From Chitinophaga sp. HK235 (GTDB lineage: Bacteria > Bacteroidota > Bacteroidia > Chitinophagales > Chitinophagaceae): a stretch of DNA of 64,000 bases. Below the pieces are notes generated by a model that saw nothing but the letters and a program-made list of their open reading frames with translations, did not search any database and was not told the DNA's origin. Shown here one piece after another: positions 36,802 to 45,446 of this stretch. The DNA lies in assembly GCF_018255755.1 (NCBI RefSeq), contig NZ_CP073766.1:7376501-7440500 (forward strand), written 5' to 3'. Within the stretch, counting starts at the first letter, position 1. Each line of letters opens with the position of its first letter. A program made the translations under genes and the position numbers.

Positions 36802-37647
36802 ATGACAGAAAGTGATATCGTATGCCACCGGCTGCGTAACCAGCTGCTGCACAGCAGTACCTATACATCCCCGGCAGCCGTAGTGCAATGGCTCGGATGC
36901 CTCCAGGCCACCGATTATACCGCGGCCAAACGTAGCATCATCTCCCGTATGCATGCTTCCGGCAATACGTCTGTCGATACTTTTATCAACCAGGGCATCC
37001 TACAACGCAGCTTCCTGCTCAAACCCATCCACCACCTGGTCACCGCCACCGACAATACCTGGATACAAACCCTCACCACACCACTGATCAAGGTATCCTG
37101 TAAACGACTATACCATACCCTCAGCATCGATCCCCCACTGCTAAAACGCAGCAGACATACCCTCGAAAAAATACTCCGCGACGGACAAACTTTAACACGA
37201 CAACAGCTGACACCCCACCTTGGCCTATCCTCCAAAGACCTGCGCATCAACATCCTCCTCATGGACGCAGAACTGGAAGGTATCATCTGTAGCGGCCCCC
37301 TCTCCGGTAAAACGTTTACCTACCGCCTGCAACCTCCTCAGGCGGTTGCCATACCCGCCGAAGAAGCCGTGGCGGTGCTGGCACAACGCTACTTCCGCAG
37401 CCGCGGACCTGCGAGATTACAGGACTTCGTCTACTGGAGCGGTCTGCCTGTCCCCATCGCCAAAAAAGGGCTCTCAGAATGTGCTTTGTCCTGTGAAGTC
37501 GTGGATGGTGAGGCATATTGGTTCTCCTCAGATATGGATAGAGCAGTTCCTGTTATTCATGGATCGTTAATACTACCCGCGGCGGATGAGTTTTACGTGG
37601 GGTATGAGGAGGAGGGATCTGGAGGAAGAGTGGGGCAATTTCTTTGA
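36802..37647 (+). CDS. Winged-helix DNA-binding (HTH_42/AlkX-like) protein, C-terminally shortened
   Basis: The 281-residue protein belongs to the winged-helix family related to YcaQ/AlkZ-type DNA glycosylases: 'VVQWLGCLQATDYTAAKRSI' near the N-terminus, 'ILQRSFLLKPIHHLVTATDN', 'LAQRYFRSRGPARLQDFVYW' and 'LILPAADEFYVGYEE'. Full-length relatives continue about 60-80 residues beyond that last motif. Here the frame changes character ('EEGSGGRVGQFL') and stops. The gene is therefore probably truncated or frameshifted, at the border of the CRISPR island. Confidence 0.75.
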   Translation: MTESDIVCHRLRNQLLHSSTYTSPAAVVQWLGCLQATDYTAAKRSIISRMHASGNTSVDTFINQGILQRSFLLKPIHHLVTATDNTWIQTLTTPLIKVSCKRLYHTLSIDPPLLKRSRHTLEKILRDGQTLTRQQLTPHLGLSSKDLRINILLMDAELEGIICSGPLSGKTFTYRLQPPQAVAIPAEEAVAVLAQRYFRSRGPARLQDFVYWSGLPVPIAKKGLSECALSCEVVDGEAYWFSSDMDRAVPVIHGSLILPAADEFYVGYEEEGSGGRVGQFL

Positions 37648-37729
37648 GTTGATTAAACATAGCGTAATTCTCCCAAGATTGTTGAGAGGACAGGTTAGTA
37701 GATGTTATTAGGAACATATGCAAACAGAC

Positions 37730-37954
37730 TTATGGCTCACAAGCAATTCCAGAGCAGAATTGGCACTGGGTTGCCTGGCCTATTGATGCACATCCTGTTG
37801 CATCACAGGAGAAATTACCGCAAGTATCTACAGTTCCTACTGTATATAGGATTGGACCACCAGTTCCTATTAATTTACTTAAATCAACAACCTTGATTTT
37901 TCCAAGGAATAATTTTTTAGTGGGTTTTTTTTCATAACATAGAGATTTGAACAT
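37730..37954 (-). CDS. Candidate lanthipeptide-type RiPP precursor (orphan)
   Basis: The 74-residue peptide has a Lys-rich leader with the Bacteroidota lanthipeptide-like pattern 'KKLFLGKIKVVDLSKL' and a Gly-Gly at residues 32-33. The 41-residue C-terminal part holds six Cys (45, 50, 55, 64, 67, 72) and eight Ser/Thr. That layout fits class I lanthipeptide precursors known from Chitinophaga (for example the pinensins). No LanB/LanC, protease or transporter is nearby. An ATG at 37933-37935 would start the more canonical MKKKPTKKLFLGK, but the A8 run after it leaves it one base out of frame; the in-frame ATG is 37954. It may be a remnant, phase-variable or slippage-dependent. Confidence 0.6.
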   Translation of the reverse strand: MFKSLCYEKKPTKKLFLGKIKVVDLSKLIGTGGPILYTVGTVDTCGNFSCDATGCASIGQATQCQFCSGIACEP

Positions 37955-38092
37955 TACTTAAAGTTAGATATTCTCCGGGTAGCCTGGCGGCAGACGTTAT
38001 TTGTATTAATAACTGTACAGAAATTAAATAGATAATAGTTCTAATAACTTTTCGAAATGTTCTTTTTAGGGAAGTTTTTTATTTTCTCCTCT

Positions 38093-38213
38093 ATGAAATA
38101 TCTTTTCTTCCTCCCCACTACTACCTCTACAGCCCAGCAGAAACAAGTTGCCATCACCATAGATGTACCCATCATGGCTCTACCGGAGAGATATATACTT
38201 GTCCAAAATATCT
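38093..38213 (+). pseudogene. Remnant of a polysaccharide deacetylase gene 5' end
   Basis: From ATG 38093 the translation runs MKYLFFLPTTT, then 'QKQVAITIDVPIMALPERY', closely matching the start of the intact deacetylase at 49719 ('RKQVAITMDDAPIMALPESY'). The match covers about 120 nt and then stops. One residue of the catalytic Asp-Asp pair region is deleted and the frame ends soon after at 38224-38226. The copy lies just left of the CRISPR array, and the intact gene lies just right of cas6, in the same orientation. Confidence 0.75.
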
Positions 38214-38351
38214 TCCTGTTTTTCAATACATAATAGTTCAGTTATTCCTTTCTATGTTTATATCCTAAGGAGAATGTTATCTCCCATTTCAAGTCCTCTA
38301 AGGTTCAATTTTTACACCATGAAATGTTTCTGAGGCAGTGTTAATTTGTAC

Positions 38352-39895
38352 CTTTCAAATCCGCTATGGTCCAATCAATACTCCCTGCCCTGGAATCGCA
38401 GGCATAACCGGTTCATTCTTTCAAATCCGCTATGGTCCAATCAATACGCGATTTCCAGGCTGAAGGTAGATATTTATACTGACTTTCAAATCCGCTATGG
38501 TCCAATCAATACCCGGTTATGGTGTTCTATTGGTTTCAACATGATCTCTTTCAAATCCGCTATGGTCCAATCAATACCAGAACTGTATTGGGGGACTTCA
38601 ATAATAAACCACTTTCAAATCCGCTATGGTCCAATCAATACTTTTACTGCTGTTGGCTATCCGCGGTATTATTTTCAATTTCAAATACGCTATGGTCCAA
38701 TCAATACCTTTGTCGGCCAGTTCAATTGTTTCATGTGGAGAGGATTTCAAATCCGCTATGGTCCAATCAATACAAAAACGGCTATCAGAATAAGTATGGA
38801 GGAGATCTTATTTCAAATCCGCTATGGTCCAATCAATACATCTTTTCCCCTCCTTGAACAACCGAAGGATACAATATTTCAAATCCGCTATGGTCCAATC
38901 AATACCCGGTTGATGCACTTAACTGGCTTCCTCAGTCACGATTTCAAATCCGCTATGGTCCAATCAATACCCGAATAATATACTAAGACCATCCATGACA
39001 CTTTATTTCAAATCCGCTATGGTCCAATCAATACTTTGTAGCAGAACAAAAGTCTATAGGATTATCGTCATCTCAAATCCGCTATGGTCCAATCAATACC
39101 CTGCTGAATTGTAAAGTCAACCTGCATCGAGCTATATTTCAAATCCGCTATGGTCCAATCAATACGGTTGGCCATCGAGGTAGCGCTTTATTTTGCTGGT
39201 CTATTTCAAATCCGCTATGGTCCAATCAATACCGCCATTACAGTTTCGTCTTCCGAAGCTGCCCAAACCATTTCAAATCCGCTATGGTCCAATCAATACG
39301 TCGTTCGCATCGCTGGTATGCCCGTATTTTTCAAAATTTCAAATCCGCTATGGTCCAATCAATACTGTTCGCGGCTCTTTCTGTAAGCATATCATATTTA
39401 ATTTCAAATCCGCTATGGTCCAATCAATACAAAAATTGCCAATGAAATGCTGCCTGGGTTTGCTACATTTCAAATCCGCTATGGTCCAATCAATACACTA
39501 TTATCGGCTTCGGAGCCAATCTCGCTATATCATTTCAAATCCGCTATGGTCCAATCAATACTTCCTTCTTCGCGGCCCGCAAGACCCGCTTAAACCTCAA
39601 TTTCAAATCCGCTATGGTCCAATCAATACGAAAATTTGAACAAAGCCGGCTGGATGATTAACTGATTTCAAATCCGCTATGGTCCAATCAATACCCAAAA
39701 GTTGGTACTTATGTGGTAGACCCTCGTAAGATTTCAAATCCGCTATGGTCCAATCAATACTTAGGGTTCAGCAAGGAACATCAATAAACATAGGGAGATT
39801 TCAAATCCGCTATGGTCCAATCAATACCTTCCCGAAGATAGTACGTAAACCTTTGGTGGAATGTCATTTCAAATCCGCTATGGTCCAATCAATAC
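38352..39895 (-). CRISPR. CRISPR array, 24 repeats and 23 spacers
   Basis: The 30-bp repeat begins ATTTCAAATCC and ends CAATCAATAC on the plus strand. Counted repeat starts run from 38352 to 39866; spacers are 34-38 nt. In the minus sense the repeat ends TTTGAAAT, like the ATTGAAA-type 3' ends of type I-B repeats, so the array is probably transcribed leftward with its leader at 39896-40102 next to cas2. Repeats 1-5 (38352-38641) carry C instead of A at the first base. Repeat 6 (38678) has a C-to-A change at position 10 and repeat 12 (39070) a T-to-C at position 3. Deviations cluster at the leader-distal end, consistent with this orientation. Confidence 0.97.
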
Positions 39896-40102
39896 GCTCC
39901 TTTCCCCCACCAAAAAAAGCCTTGTAATCAAGGCGTTGTAAAATTCAAACACAAAGTTTCAGGATGCTAAAGTCGTCGATGTGTAATAGTATGATTACCC
40001 CCTGACATCGACGACTTTTTTAAACTATTGAAAATCAATAGTTTGTATTTTTTCTTTCAAAGAACTGCTATGGATGGATGATATTTTAGGTGTCTTAGAC
40101 GA
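39896..40102 (-). promoter_or_regulatory. CRISPR leader with three perfect inverted repeats
   Basis: The AT-rich region between cas2 and the array holds GCCTTG-TAAT-CAAGGC (39919-39934), a 14-bp stem at 39969-39982 and 40005-40018 (AAAGTCGTCGATGT and complement), and a 10-bp stem at 40022-40031 and 40035-40044. The last two are followed by T-runs on the plus strand, so they look like intrinsic terminators opposing array transcription. On the minus strand they may mark leader structure. The array promoter is expected here but no clear consensus box was seen. Confidence 0.65.
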
Positions 40103-40366
40103 CTAAAACATATTTTCGAGGTTGTTTTTTTCGAGTCCGACGACTTGTTTATCCAGCCATTTTTCCTGTCGGCTGCTGAAAATAATGATGCTGTCATAAG
40201 AGGGATCAATTATTTCTTTGGCCTTAAGGAGTAGTTCTTTCAGTTTTACTTCGGTGAGCTCTCCTTCGAAGACACTGTTTTGAATCCAGTTAAGATAGCG
40301 GCGGCACAGTTTGAGCATTTTACCGACTCTTTTCTGATCTATGTCATATACCAGTATGATATACAT
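40103..40366 (-). CDS. cas2: CRISPR-associated endonuclease Cas2
   Basis: The 87-residue protein starts 'MYIILVYDIDQKRVGKMLKL' with the conserved Asp8 in the first strand and ends with the C-terminal segment usual for Cas2. With Cas1 it forms the complex that integrates new spacers. Met 40366 is chosen because it begins the ferredoxin-like strand; the longer frame to 40399 overlaps the cas1 end. It is the last gene of the cas operon, directly before the leader and array. Confidence 0.96.
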   Translation of the reverse strand: MYIILVYDIDQKRVGKMLKLCRRYLNWIQNSVFEGELTEVKLKELLLKAKEIIDPSYDSIIIFSSRQEKWLDKQVVGLEKNNLENMF

Positions 40367-40392
40367 TTTTATTTTTTTTGGGTAAATATCAG

Positions 40393-41397
40393 CTACCACC
40401 AGGCTTTAAAGGGTTTATATTCTTCTATATTTAAAATATGTTTAACGAGTTTGTAGCATTCGAGTTTTATCAGATGTTTGTAAGTGACATTTCTGCCAAG
40501 GGATCTATGTTTGATGGTTTCATTGAGTTTGTCGTCCCATGCTTTAACAACTTTTTTTCTTCCATTTTCTTTTAACAGACAGCTATTAAGTTGATGGTCA
40601 AAATCCTGTGTTTGTATTTGCCGTTTGTTTAGTAAGGAAAAGATGAGTCGGTCTACCAGAATAGGTTTGAATATTTCGGAGAGGTCCAGGGCCAGTGAAT
40701 AGCGCCGGTATCCGGGTTGATGCAGAAAGCTGATGGTGGGGTTGAGTTGTGTATGGTGTATCATGTCCAGACAAAGCGTATAACACATCATGTTTAAGAA
40801 TGAAATCAGGGCATTTACCTCATTGGATGGAGGTTGTTTAGTGCGAGGTCCCATCTCAAAATCATTGATGATCAGATCAAATGTTTGGTAATAGGTGAGA
40901 CGAATTTTTCCTTCTACTCCCATCAGTTCTTCAATGCTCCTTGCCGATGATATTTGTGGTGTCATTTGAGAAATCGTATCTATCTGGACGCTGGTGTCCT
41001 TGTCTCTATTGTTATAATAGCGAAGGTTTTTAAGGATGTTGAATGCTGCTCCTTCTATAAATTTACTGGCGATGGACAGCCTTTTGGATGAATTTGAATA
41101 ATGCTCTGTTTGTGCTATAATAACTTTTCCACTTAAAAGAAAGTCTTTGGGCATGAAACTTCCTGTATAATGTTCGTAGTGATCAAAGAAGTGAACACTG
41201 ATCTGTTCTTTCCCCAGAAAGTTGTATAGAGCACTGTTGGCATCCAGACTGCCAAAAGTATACAGGTTGTCTACTGATTCGACCGGTATATAACGCGGTG
41301 CTCCTTCTGCACCCAGATCATCAACGGGAGTGAATTTTAATGAATTGTCCCTGCGGCTTATTCTTCCAGGGTTAAAGAGGTAATAACTTTTCTTCAT
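40393..41397 (-). CDS. cas1: CRISPR-associated integrase Cas1 (type I-B)
   Basis: The 334-residue integrase has the metal-site residues in 'LMGVEGKIRLTYY' (Glu162), 'ISFLHQPGYRRYSLALDLSE' (His226, Asp238/Glu241) and the N-terminal beta domain 'YYLFNPGRISRRDNSLKF'. It inserts spacers into the leader-proximal end of the array. ATG 41397 is chosen over the frame to 41427, which overlaps cas4. It follows cas4 by 11 nt. Confidence 0.97.
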   Translation of the reverse strand: MKKSYYLFNPGRISRRDNSLKFTPVDDLGAEGAPRYIPVESVDNLYTFGSLDANSALYNFLGKEQISVHFFDHYEHYTGSFMPKDFLLSGKVIIAQTEHYSNSSKRLSIASKFIEGAAFNILKNLRYYNNRDKDTSVQIDTISQMTPQISSARSIEELMGVEGKIRLTYYQTFDLIINDFEMGPRTKQPPSNEVNALISFLNMMCYTLCLDMIHHTQLNPTISFLHQPGYRRYSLALDLSEIFKPILVDRLIFSLLNKRQIQTQDFDHQLNSCLLKENGRKKVVKAWDDKLNETIKHRSLGRNVTYKHLIKLECYKLVKHILNIEEYKPFKAWW

Positions 41398-41408
41398 AGA
41401 AAAAATAA

Positions 41409-41936
41409 TTATTCTTCGATATAACAAAGTTCATAATACGAACAACTCTTACATATTTTACTTTGGATTTTATCCGGGCATTTGTCTGATTGTTGTAAAT
41501 GCTGTATTGTGCTGATGGTGTTTGTAAGATGAAGGATATCGTGACTGGTTAATTGAACAGTAGTGGAAGTCCTGAGTTTGGGGTATTCTAATATAGCCTG
41601 TACATCAGGGATATCATTTAATAGCAGGAGCCATATGTAAAATTTTGCCTGCCATTCATGGGCGACTTCTGCTTTGTCACTACGTTTGGTTTCGTGAATT
41701 ATTTTTTGCTTTGCATCATAAAAATCAATTTTACCGGTTAATGGAATATTATTGAAACAGGCTGATAGTGTTATTTCAGTATATTTCTCAGGACGTTGGG
41801 AATAACTGGTTTCGTGCAGCAGTTTCCCATCATATACGGTTTCAGACGTGTGTTCCATATTAATTCCATGTGTGTGTAGCCACATTTCTCTGGGGCAGAT
41901 ATGGAATAATTGGATAAGTGTACCATTGACAGACAT
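41409..41936 (-). CDS. cas4: CRISPR-associated exonuclease Cas4
   Basis: The 175-residue protein has the four cysteines of an iron-sulfur cluster (Cys14, and Cys162, Cys165, Cys171 at the C-terminus) and a RecB-type nuclease core ('LTGKIDFYDAKQK', 'IIHETKRSDKAE'). In type I-B systems Cas4 trims prespacers and selects for the PAM. It starts 2 nt after the cas3 stop, so the genes are probably translationally coupled. Confidence 0.95.
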   Translation of the reverse strand: MSVNGTLIQLFHICPREMWLHTHGINMEHTSETVYDGKLLHETSYSQRPEKYTEITLSACFNNIPLTGKIDFYDAKQKIIHETKRSDKAEVAHEWQAKFYIWLLLLNDIPDVQAILEYPKLRTSTTVQLTSHDILHLTNTISTIQHLQQSDKCPDKIQSKICKSCSYYELCYIEE

Positions 41937-41938
41937 AG

Positions 41939-44692
41939 TTAAATGAAATTAGCGTCAGAGAATGCTTTGCTATTCAGTCCATGATCATATTCGTATATTT
42001 TCCCCTCAGCTCTCTCATCATCCCAGTGGGTTAAGTATGTGTATCCCAGTTTTTCGATCCCAAATCCGTTAAGAATATTTTTATGTTGGTTAGCGTGGTA
42101 TATCAGGGAGAAAGTAAACTTGGATAATATGCTTTGTAGTATTTTAAAGTTTTTAAGGATGCTTATATCGAAATTTTTTAGTGTTTTTTTCTGTTGTACC
42201 AGTAACTCATAAACTCCCCATACAGCCGATCCATCCATCATGTTGTTATCTGGATAGACCTCAAATTGTTTCAAAAAGGAAATCTCACCGGATGAAAAAA
42301 TCTCCTCTTCTTTGCCAGCTTCTTCTCCTTCAATGGATATAGGTATTTTTAAAGGAACAAAAACACTGATATTATGCTGGTCTATGATCTTGAATTTTTC
42401 ATTAGCCTTTATAAAATGAAGATGAGATAAGTAGAATTTATAAGCATCCAGGTCGTCAATATAACCGTGATTGTTACTCTCATCTATAAATTCCAGGACT
42501 TCTTCATACAAATACCTGAAGTCTTTTTCTTTAAGTATTCGCTGGTAGGTGTCATGGTTGATTTTCTCTTTGGTTTGCCGGTAGCGGATATCACTGCTGT
42601 GTAACAGTCCGGCATTATCTTTGTTAAATAAATACACTTCGCAACAACCTTTCATCGCGTTTCTATTAACTCTGCCTGCCAGTTGTTCGTCTGAATCAAG
42701 TAATGAAGTATTCTTAAATCCAAGGTCCATGTCTATGTCTACACCGGCTTCTACTACCTGGGTGGTTATTAGTAGTATGTTGATCTTTGTTTTGGCAGAT
42801 CGTTTAATGAAATTGATAATCTCTCTGCGACGAGGGTCCAGCACAGTTCCTGATAGGATAAGTATGATGTCGAAAGGGTGATCCATCGTGCTGATTTCCC
42901 TTAGGAAATCTGCAGCAGATTTCTTAAAAATGAATTCAATAATGGTTTTTACACTGCCATTCTGCTGAATGTATAATCCGGATTTTTCAATAACAGCAGC
43001 TGCAAGATCAGGTAAAGTGCTTACTTTGTTTAACAACTCAAAGTTGAAACGGACCCTGTCTGCAAAATTGGGATTGGTAATGTATTTCCTGGCATTGGGT
43101 AATAAATCAACAAAATCTGTTTGGGTTTCAAGCCCCACTCTGAGGCTACTTATTTTAGGAAGGGTAGCAGACATCAATACAAACCGGATATTGAAGTAAG
43201 TAGCATACTGACTGATGAAGTATAACATCTTATCCCAGATGTCTGGAGTATATGACTGTATTTCATCTATTATAACGATGGAGTTTGCCAGTCGGTGTAA
43301 TAAATAATTACTCTCTTTTCGATTTGTTTTGAGGATGTCAAAAAAACTAACATGAGATAATAATGTCAGTGGATAAAGCGCAAACAGATTATTGATGTAA
43401 TCCTTGTATTCATCACCGTATAATCCTTCCTTGTCATTTTGTTGAGACCCGGATTGAAATTCTGCTTTGGAGTGAATAGCTATAATTTCATGCTCTTTCA
43501 GACCCAGAGACTTTTTGAGGAATTGATGGGTTTGAGTGATCAGTGTGGTAAATGGAAATACATAGATCACTTTGTTTAACTCCGGATTCCATTCCAGCAA
43601 GGTTGTAAAGGTTATGGCAGATAAATTGGTTTTCCCACCACCAGTAGGTGCTTCAAGGTAAAAGAGCCGTTTGTCCCAATGGTCTTTTAAAGTGCTTAGA
43701 ACTTCCTGTGCCATTTGTTGACGCAACTTGTTGAGGTTGTCGTTTGATTTTTCCTCCGGAAAGATGAAAGGAGGGCTCGCTTCACTACTGAAAGTTTTTG
43801 CATTGTATCCAAACTGACGGAAGTCCTTGATAATTTCTGCTAATCTGTCTCTTTCGTCGAAAACGCCAAATGCTGTTGTCGCTGCTTCTTTTCCTTCCTG
43901 GCTGCTATTCATATATTCATGTGTGGCCATGTAGTCGGAGGCAGTGAGTAAAGAGAAATTGAGCTTGACTAACGCGAATAGCCTATATGGATTTCCTGAT
44001 CCTACTTTTGTGGCTGTAGACTTCCATTTCAGGAGTATTTCTTCAAGGTCCTTTTTAAATTGATGACCGTTTGTCTGCAGTGTGTATTGATCGAGATATT
44101 TTGTCAGGGAGCTAAAAATATTCCGGATCTGACGATAGCCACGCGGGTCGTCGGGCGCAGTATCTGGTAGGATGCTACTATGATGTCGGAGAATGGAAAT
44201 GCCTAGTTGTAGTGCACAGTAGAAAAGGTTGTCTTTAGTTTGCTGCGGTATTTCCAGCTCTTTTATCTGATTAAATTGATAGCAGAGATAAATAAAAGTA
44301 CTAAGCAAAGAATGCCCATGTGGCGGATCCATTACAGTTTCATGATTAGGAGAAAAATGCTTGTTCTTCATTCGCTTTACCTGGAAGAGTTCATTTACCT
44401 TTCCATAATCATGGAAAACAATGATATGTACGAATAGCTGTTTGAGTAAGTCTCCGGCTATTGCGCTGGATTCCCAGTCCTTTACTATATCGAGGATCAG
44501 ATTATCTATTATCTTTTCCAGTCCGTGGGCAATCACCAGCTTCTTGCAATAATGATTAACCAGCAGTATATGCGTTGCTAATAACTCTTCCCTATGGGTA
44601 GGATGGATGTGCGCCCAGTATAACGGCGCGTTTTCGAGTATAGTTGCCGTATTGGGCGCACTATCCAGTATCTCTTTAATTGTTTTTGGCAT
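41939..44692 (-). CDS. cas3: CRISPR-associated helicase/nuclease Cas3
   Basis: The 917-residue protein has an N-terminal HD nuclease domain ('VFHDYGKVNELF' with His94-Asp95, and 'DPPHGHS' near 125) and an SF2 helicase: Walker A 'EAPTGGGKTNLS', DEAH-type box 'IVIIDEIQSY', motif III 'LMSATLP', motif VI 'QLAGRVNRNA'. It is recruited by Cascade to unwind and degrade target DNA. Its start overlaps the cas5 stop in TGATG. HD and helicase residues all look intact. Confidence 0.97.
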   Translation of the reverse strand: MPKTIKEILDSAPNTATILENAPLYWAHIHPTHREELLATHILLVNHYCKKLVIAHGLEKIIDNLILDIVKDWESSAIAGDLLKQLFVHIIVFHDYGKVNELFQVKRMKNKHFSPNHETVMDPPHGHSLLSTFIYLCYQFNQIKELEIPQQTKDNLFYCALQLGISILRHHSSILPDTAPDDPRGYRQIRNIFSSLTKYLDQYTLQTNGHQFKKDLEEILLKWKSTATKVGSGNPYRLFALVKLNFSLLTASDYMATHEYMNSSQEGKEAATTAFGVFDERDRLAEIIKDFRQFGYNAKTFSSEASPPFIFPEEKSNDNLNKLRQQMAQEVLSTLKDHWDKRLFYLEAPTGGGKTNLSAITFTTLLEWNPELNKVIYVFPFTTLITQTHQFLKKSLGLKEHEIIAIHSKAEFQSGSQQNDKEGLYGDEYKDYINNLFALYPLTLLSHVSFFDILKTNRKESNYLLHRLANSIVIIDEIQSYTPDIWDKMLYFISQYATYFNIRFVLMSATLPKISSLRVGLETQTDFVDLLPNARKYITNPNFADRVRFNFELLNKVSTLPDLAAAVIEKSGLYIQQNGSVKTIIEFIFKKSAADFLREISTMDHPFDIILILSGTVLDPRRREIINFIKRSAKTKINILLITTQVVEAGVDIDMDLGFKNTSLLDSDEQLAGRVNRNAMKGCCEVYLFNKDNAGLLHSSDIRYRQTKEKINHDTYQRILKEKDFRYLYEEVLEFIDESNNHGYIDDLDAYKFYLSHLHFIKANEKFKIIDQHNISVFVPLKIPISIEGEEAGKEEEIFSSGEISFLKQFEVYPDNNMMDGSAVWGVYELLVQQKKTLKNFDISILKNFKILQSILSKFTFSLIYHANQHKNILNGFGIEKLGYTYLTHWDDERAEGKIYEYDHGLNSKAFSDANFI

Positions 44693-45441
44693 CAGAATAG
44701 TTGAATTATTTGTTGTTCCGCTTCTTCACTTGTTAATTGATATAAGCCGGGAATGGGTTGGTCAGGGTTAAGCGACCAGGTGGTAAATGCGAAATTGGCG
44801 AGTTTATACTGCATTAATTCCTCATTAAAACCAATGGGCAGCTCTTCGAAGTAACAGAAAGAACCATGGGAGATATTTTCAGGAACCTGTATGGCATTTG
44901 ATTTAATAAAAAGAGAGGTGATATTATAACTTTCTGCAGGTTGCACTGGTTGGTGCCGGTAGATTATAATATTGCCATCTATCCATGCCTGGTATTCATT
45001 CTTACCCATGTAGGGTATAAAGGTTGCGTTACCTGATGCCAGTTGATCATGCAGTATTTTGTGGTCGGTATTGCTCATGTTCAACAACAGGTAGCAGCGA
45101 TATGCCGGCTGGATAACCATGGTTTCTTCTACCAACAGGGGACCATCCTCATTAGCATAACCCACGGTATTGCTATACCTCACAGTTGTTTTTCTAAAAT
45201 AACCGTTTTCATGATTAAGTGGTTGTATGCCTACCAGCATATCCCGCAATTTGCGGTAATATGCTGGTAGTTCGCCTTTTTGTTGATATCCTTCCATACC
45301 CGCAACTGCTCCCAATATGCCCAATAGTGCCGGTTTGTGGAGCATGTTGTAGGAGAGTAGTATTCCGTCGTTATGTTCCGGTTTCTTAAAGAACCCAAAG
45401 TCTGCTCTGAGATCAAAGGAAATCAGTTTTTCATTCGTCAT
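44692..45441 (-). CDS. cas5: CRISPR-associated protein Cas5 (type I-B)
   Basis: The 249-residue RAMP protein has the N-terminal strand 'ISFDLRADFGFFKKPE' and the glycine-containing 'ALLGILGAVAGMEGYQ' helix typical of Cas5. It binds the 5' handle of the crRNA in Cascade and lies between cas7 and cas3. The gene starts 5 nt after cas7 and overlaps the cas3 start by one base, indicating a tight operon. Confidence 0.93.
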   Translation of the reverse strand: MTNEKLISFDLRADFGFFKKPEHNDGILLSYNMLHKPALLGILGAVAGMEGYQQKGELPAYYRKLRDMLVGIQPLNHENGYFRKTTVRYSNTVGYANEDGPLLVEETMVIQPAYRCYLLLNMSNTDHKILHDQLASGNATFIPYMGKNEYQAWIDGNIIIYRHQPVQPAESYNITSLFIKSNAIQVPENISHGSFCYFEELPIGFNEELMQYKLANFAFTTWSLNPDQPIPGLYQLTSEEAEQQIIQLF

Positions 45442-45446
45442 GATTG

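Noticed and set aside
38346..39927. Several plus-strand ORFs through the CRISPR array
   Set aside because: They arise because the 30-bp repeat lacks stops in some frames; the translations are repeats of the CRISPR unit itself.
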